NCBI GenBank assembly: GCA_029449235.1
Contig: JANATG010000008.1
Span: 1,054,001-1,118,000 of the forward strand
Source: Linnemannia schmuckeri
Lineage: Eukaryota; Mortierellomycota; Mortierellomycetes; Mortierellales; Mortierellaceae
DNA length: 64,000 bases
Direction of reading: 5' to 3'
Below the pieces are notes generated by a model, which saw only the letters and a list, made by a program, of their open reading frames with translations, had not been told where the DNA came from and searched no databases. Of this stretch, positions 59,038-64,000 are shown in pieces. Position 1 is the stretch's first letter; each line of letters opens with the position of its first letter. A program made the position numbers and the translations under genes.

Positions 59038-59716
59038 CCCTTCTGTCTCCTTTTTCCATCACTCCTCCACTTCTCCTCGATCCTTCACCGCGTCCTTCCA
59101 CACGCTCAACATCATCATCGCCACCACCACCACCATCCAATAGTTAATTGGCCTAAATTGCTGGTACGTCACTCTCTAACTCAGATGGCGACGGCACACA
59201 GGCAGCTGTAACTACAACTGCAACGAGAATTCCCTCAATACGATCATATAACATATAAGAAAAGGTGCTAAATAAGCGGCATGGAGCTCATCGTCTACCC
59301 GGTTTGGGATAGCGAGACACTAACGTCGGCCCTTGCACACACAAGGCCACACACAGCTGAGAAACATTCGGCCTGAGGACAGCAGCCACATCATGAACCT
59401 TTGAAGAAGAACACTTACGAGAGAACAGGGGGAAAAAAGTTTGTCTGTGTGGCTCAGTCCAATTAACTATCACACTATCGGCACTAACAAGGACCAACGA
59501 CTCAACCTTTCACTTTATTTTGTTAGACGCCACAAACGCGTCTATTCTGGGACCGTGTCAATGGCTACACTCAGTTACTCATCGGCCCTTTTCTTTTTTC
59601 TGTGATATCTTTTGTAGGCCAGCCATACAGACAGCACAGTTAGGACAGAGAACGACAATAGACACCGAGTGAACGACATCAGTGACAGCACAGCCGACTA
59701 GGACGAGAGCCTCACC

Positions 59717-59744
59717 TTTTTTTTTTTTTTTTTTTTTTTTTTTT
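59717..59744. repeat. Poly-T run, 28 nt
   Basis: Homopolymer in the upstream region of the Gln-rich gene. Confidence 0.8.
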
Positions 59745-60275
59745 GTTTCCACATCATATCGTTTATCTTTTCCATTCCTTTTGCTTTTTCTGTTCTCTCT
59801 TTTTTCCCACACCCTCTTTTCTTTCTCTTTCTTTCCGGTTCATTCTTTCGTACATCCATTCCCTCGACTGACCTGCAGGTTGTGTTTTTTCTCATCTTCA
59901 CATCCGTTTTTTTTTCGTCAAAAAGACTCGCTAAAAGGCAAAACCACCCCCCACGTTTTTCAGCAACATCCTGCACAATCCTTTCGTCGGTCTCATCCAT
60001 TAACGCGCTTATCCGAACCATGGGCGCGTAGGCTGCTCGACGACTTCATTTTAACGCACACCCCAATTCAGACTTACCTGCACAAATAACCCACAAATAA
60101 CCCTAAAACTTGCCCTCACCTCAACTACTCCTCTTTTCTTTCCTCAGTTTTCCCTCACAGTCTCCTCTTCACTTTTTTGTGTTTATCTTCATCTTCATTG
60201 ACCATCCATTCTTCTCTTTTGCCGGACTATTCCCCGTGTACCCCCTTTTTTTCTCATAAGCGTTTGGTTGCAGCA

Positions 60276-60408
60276 ATGCAGCGTAGGATTGCCCCAGCAC
60301 TAGACAGAGATAATCGACACTACAGAACAGGGCAAGGTGAAGGATCAAGACAAGAACAAGTGACGAGGCGCGGCCCAGTCATCTCGTATTCGTTACCACA
60401 ACAACAGC

Positions 60409-60494
<86 letters not shown>

Positions 60495-63400
60495 CCCTAC
60501 CAACAGCAGCAGCAACAACCCTCGGCATATACCCAAGTACATCAGCCAACACGCACCCAATCGATAGCGCCATCACACACCCCACCAACACCGCTGCCCT
60601 TACCACAACACCCACTGGACACAAATCAAAGCCCAAAATCAACTCCGTCTGCGATTCCGACAGATCAAAGGCAGATAACTTCGATAGATACGCAAGGCGT
60701 TGGCCCGGCAATGAGCAAAAGCAAGGAAAGCGTGTCTACTACCATGACTAAGACGTCGTTTACCTCTGAAACTTCGGGAGGGATGCTGAGCCAGTTGCAT
60801 CCAAGAGCTAAAGTGAGCTCTGCTACGGACAGGACACGGCATGAAGGTACCATGCGCTTACACCTTCAACTTGGTAAAAAAAAAAAAAAAAAGGAGACGG
60901 ACACTAAACCTCCCCTGCATTTCTCTCCCTCTCAACATTTTTACGTAAATAGGACTGATGCCAACAAGCACAGACCCAGACCTTAGCAGGAGGCATTCGG
61001 AAGGATTTGCTGCCAGCGGACAAGGACCAGGTTCACACCTGAACCTTACTCCCATTCGACAACAGCTGCAGGATACTCAAGGCCAACCATACCATCCATA
61101 TTTTCAACAGCAGACCCGACAATCAGCTTCATATTATCTATATCCCGAGTTTGGCTACCCTGGCAGGCGTGCAAGTGGAACATTGCCGTCATTTGGAACC
61201 GCCTCATCAGGAGCAGACATGCATTCAGAGAACCCTAGACTGAAGGTATCTAATAGGCGCGACCGGTTATAATCGGTGACAGTTCAATCATTTCCCACTT
61301 CTTGCAATTGTATGGCGAACTGTGCGGAGAAGGAAGACTTACGCTCTTCGATTTTGTTCATCGTCGTCGCATGCTATAGTTGGCAGCTTCGCAACGCAGT
61401 AACCAAGATAATGCCGTCGATCCTTATCGTCGGCTATCTGTGAACATTCCACCGAGTGCATATCCCAATGGACTTGCTATTAGAGGAATGGGGAATATAG
61501 GATCATGGAATGATGACGGAGGTGAGAGTGTGTTGCATATTGTGTGACAAGCATTAAGCGTTTATTATGAACTCAGGGGGACGACTAACAACTGTCACTA
61601 TTGAACGACTCTAGGTTATCCTCAAAGCAGGGGTCCACCACAACACAGCGGCATACTGGACACCCAACTTGACCGGCCTTATTGCTCTTCTCAAGGCCCT
61701 GGCGACGTGCAAAGAGAGGCGTTCGAGGTGGCAGCGTATCACCAGCACCCATACTGGTTGACAGGAATGCGCCACAACCCGCGGCACTCATATGCCCACT
61801 TTGGACATTATCCATACTCATATCATTATCCCTATCCACCAGAACACGTATGGTCAGGAGTTCAAGGAGGTCAGGCTTCAAGTCAGGCCCAGGATTATAT
61901 TGAACCAGGGCTAATACCGCCAAGACTTGCTTCAGACCCTAGGAATCCATTCGCTCGACCGTCGCATTACCATCACCCGTATCGGTCTGATCAGAGCGAA
62001 GTACAGGAAGACCCTGTGCCGGCATCGAGTGATTACCATCGCCGCAACTTTGACCATTTATACCAGCATCGATCGGCCGAGGAATCGCTCGGTCCATTGG
62101 ATCAACAGCAACAACCCCGTCGTCCTCCTGATGGAAGCCGCTCAAACAACAGCTTTGATACTCCGGAGTTCATACCGTCTTCATCGCCACCTCATCCAAT
62201 GCAGTACAGTCCTGATCCTGGTTATCCGCTCCCAGGCCACCTTTCAAAATTGGATGACCCACAGGCATCGATGCCCGAACGCGAGGAGCTTCAATATCAA
62301 TCTCAGGAACACCCGCAGCAGCAACAGCCATCAATACAACATCAACGACGGCAAAAACAACAACAGCAACAACAACAACAACAGCAGCAACAGCAACAAC
62401 AACAACAGCAACAGCAACAGCAACAGCAACAACAACACCAACATAATTTACAGGATTCATGTGCTCGTCAGGAATTAATGATGGGCACGGAACTGGGAAG
62501 GCAACAAACACAACACGACTTCTCTGGGCAAAGCTCAAGGAACCAGGAGCACGGGCATGGCGGACAACAGTGGCAAAATTCTTCTCGCGACGATAATCAG
62601 AGTCCACAACAGTTTCGTCATTCTCAAGCCAAACAAAACTCTCCCGTGTTCCTCTTAACATCACAGAGAACACAAGAAACAAACAGGCGATTGTCACTGT
62701 CAGCAGAAGCATTCGATAATCAACAAACACCAATCATCGACGTGGCTGAGCAGCCCGAGCAAGAGAGTCATCAGCACATTCGCCAAGCAGGAATACAACC
62801 CGGTCGCCCGCTATCACAGACTGGGTACGACACAGGATCCCACTTGACGCACGGAGGTCTGGAGGACGAACCCACGACTCGGTCCCCTCACGGCATCGCC
62901 CATAGAGATGATGAAATGAAAGCCATCGCGCATCAACAACAAAACAACGAGGGCAGCAGTAAGATGAAAGAGCGTGGAGGGGACGATCATGTTCAGAATC
63001 ACCGCCATGACCATGACCGAGAGCAAGGAATGGACATCAAGATGGAAGAGTGCGACAAGGAGTACAGGACGGAAAAGGGTGATCAGGATGTTTTCTCTCA
63101 TCGCCACGAGGCTACTCAGACACCGACGAATCGCCTGATCTCCAGGGTCAGTGAAGAAGTTCAGAGGAGGACGGTCAGTTCTTGGTCGTTGGGCGAAGCG
63201 CCGGAGCCGAGAGTCGAGAATGTTTCGAGCAGTTTGTCCGTTGACACGGAGTTTTTATACAAGGCAAGACGAAGCAACCGAAGCTCGGTGGTATTAAGCA
63301 GACAAGCTGGAACGGTTGCTGGAGAAGATGTTGATTTTAGGGGACAACAACTACTTCCGGACTACCAAGAGAGAACACAGGACGAGTCCCGCCAAGGTGC

Positions 63401-64000
63401 CGGAACAAGCTTGGACGGTAGTCAGCAGAGTTGGGGAGGGACACCTGCGACGGATTCTCCCTCCACAAGAGAAGCGCCATCGACCCTCTCTATGTTTGCC
63501 GATACTACAGCAAGACTCGGTGGAATCACTACGACGAATTCAACTTCCAATGGACCCTGGACACACTCAAGTGAGATTTTGATAATTGAAATGTTTGAAA
63601 ACAACGGGAGTAATCACGTGTGCTATCAGCGCCGGCATTACATGAAAGATCTAATATAAGCTTCTATAACCAATTAGACTTGGGCTTTGGAAAGCCTACA
63701 TCAACCAACAAAGAAGCTCAGGGCGATCCCCGACGACCTCCAACAGAAACGAATGGTGTTCCACTCGTCTTGGGTCAAGCAGGATACTATACGAAGAGCG
63801 ATCTCGAAGCACTGTTTACTCGCTGGGAAGAGGAGATCCTTTCCTCGGGGAGATTTGGAGATGCCAACAACATAGGATCAGAAAGTGGAGAAGGCTCTAA
63901 AGGCAAGGGCAGGAAGTTAGACAAATCTCGCGATATTCGGAAGAGGAAAGGCTCAAGATCCAGCCCCAACGACAGGTTAAACAATGGTGGAGGTTTTGAA
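60276..64000 (+). CDS. Large Gln-rich protein, 3' end outside the window
   Basis: Exons 60276-60846, 60953-61245, 61380-61521, 61615-63570 and 63678 to the window end join in frame to at least 1,095 residues. Residues 42-73 are an uninterrupted 32-Gln run coded almost only by CAA, and a second run of 26 Gln lies at 62358-62435. Much of the rest is rich in Gln, His, Tyr, Pro and Ser (for example HYPYSYHYPYPPEH), with a Glu/Asp/His-rich block near 62930-63080. The last visible exon is charged and Lys/Arg-rich (DKSRDIRKRKGSRSS) with a possible helix YYTKSDLEALFTRWEEEI. The composition resembles fungal transcription or RNA-binding regulators, but no DNA-binding domain is inside the window. Confidence 0.8.
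60399..60494 (+). repeat. CAA repeat coding poly-Gln
   Basis: 32 Gln codons, with the last 29 all CAA, in exon 1 of the Gln-rich gene. Such a pure repeat is probably variable in length between strains. Confidence 0.9.
62358..62435 (+). repeat. Mixed CAA/CAG repeat coding poly-Gln
   Basis: 26 Gln codons with CAA and CAG interspersed, unlike the pure first tract. This argues for an older or more stable repeat. Confidence 0.85.

Larger units (their letters stand above)
58178..60275. other. 2.1-kb intergenic region rich in simple repeats
   Basis: Upstream of the Gln-rich gene. It contains G9 (58301-58309), a CTC repeat (58322-58371), very CT-rich DNA (58750-58980), T43 (58991-59033) and T28 (59717-59744). 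Possible leader introns cannot be placed with confidence. No gene is supported. Confidence 0.5.

Overview
The window is nuclear DNA of a filamentous fungus, most likely an early-diverging one of the Mortierella type (Mortierellomycota). This rests on four things: short introns (mostly 60-150 bp, GT..AG, with a few longer ones) in nearly every gene; a divergent MT-A70 methyltransferase of the kind kept in early-diverging fungi; expanded FAD-dependent monooxygenases, one live and one dead copy here; and a retained SPATA5L1-type AAA ATPase. The lineage is an inference. The coding content is that of a normal chromosome arm, with no prophage, CRISPR array or bacterial-style operon. I rebuilt exon chains by hand; nearly every junction keeps the reading frame and the total lengths are whole codons.

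Left part (1-20,000): a peptide transporter (PTR2/POT, minus), a 5-kb non-coding stretch, an FAD monooxygenase (minus) with a GC-AG intron and an 11-nt micro-exon, the proteasome alpha-4 subunit gene (minus) divergent from the eEF1A-chaperone gene PBDC1 (plus), a seven-span TM7S3/TM198-type membrane protein (plus), and a 13-exon AAA ATPase of the SPATA5L1/AFG2B type (minus) whose second Walker B reads DQ instead of DE.

Middle (19,800-44,700): a ZZ-finger/EF-hand protein and the RAI1/DXO decapping nuclease (both plus, 117 bp apart), PP1 catalytic subunit (minus, convergent with RAI1), a mitochondrial C6orf136-like protein (minus), an FAD-monooxygenase pseudogene, and a protein kinase joined by splicing to an ankyrin-repeat region (minus, 1,352 aa). 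A 4.2-kb non-coding stretch follows, then methylmalonate-semialdehyde dehydrogenase and a HAD-like protein (both plus).

Right part (45,000-64,000, all plus): an MT-A70 methyltransferase with DPPL in place of DPPW, a VTC1-like DUF202 membrane protein with a long Ser-rich tail, PP2A catalytic subunit, a 613-aa protein of unknown family with a PD-(D/E)XK-like motif (the best candidate for something undescribed), a mitochondrial-looking short-chain dehydrogenase, and the 5' part of a large Gln-rich protein that runs off the end. Both main Ser/Thr phosphatases (PP1 and PP2A) lie in the same 64 kb. Spacers are rich in long poly-A/poly-T runs and polypurine/polypyrimidine tracts; I found no tRNA or rRNA gene by eye.
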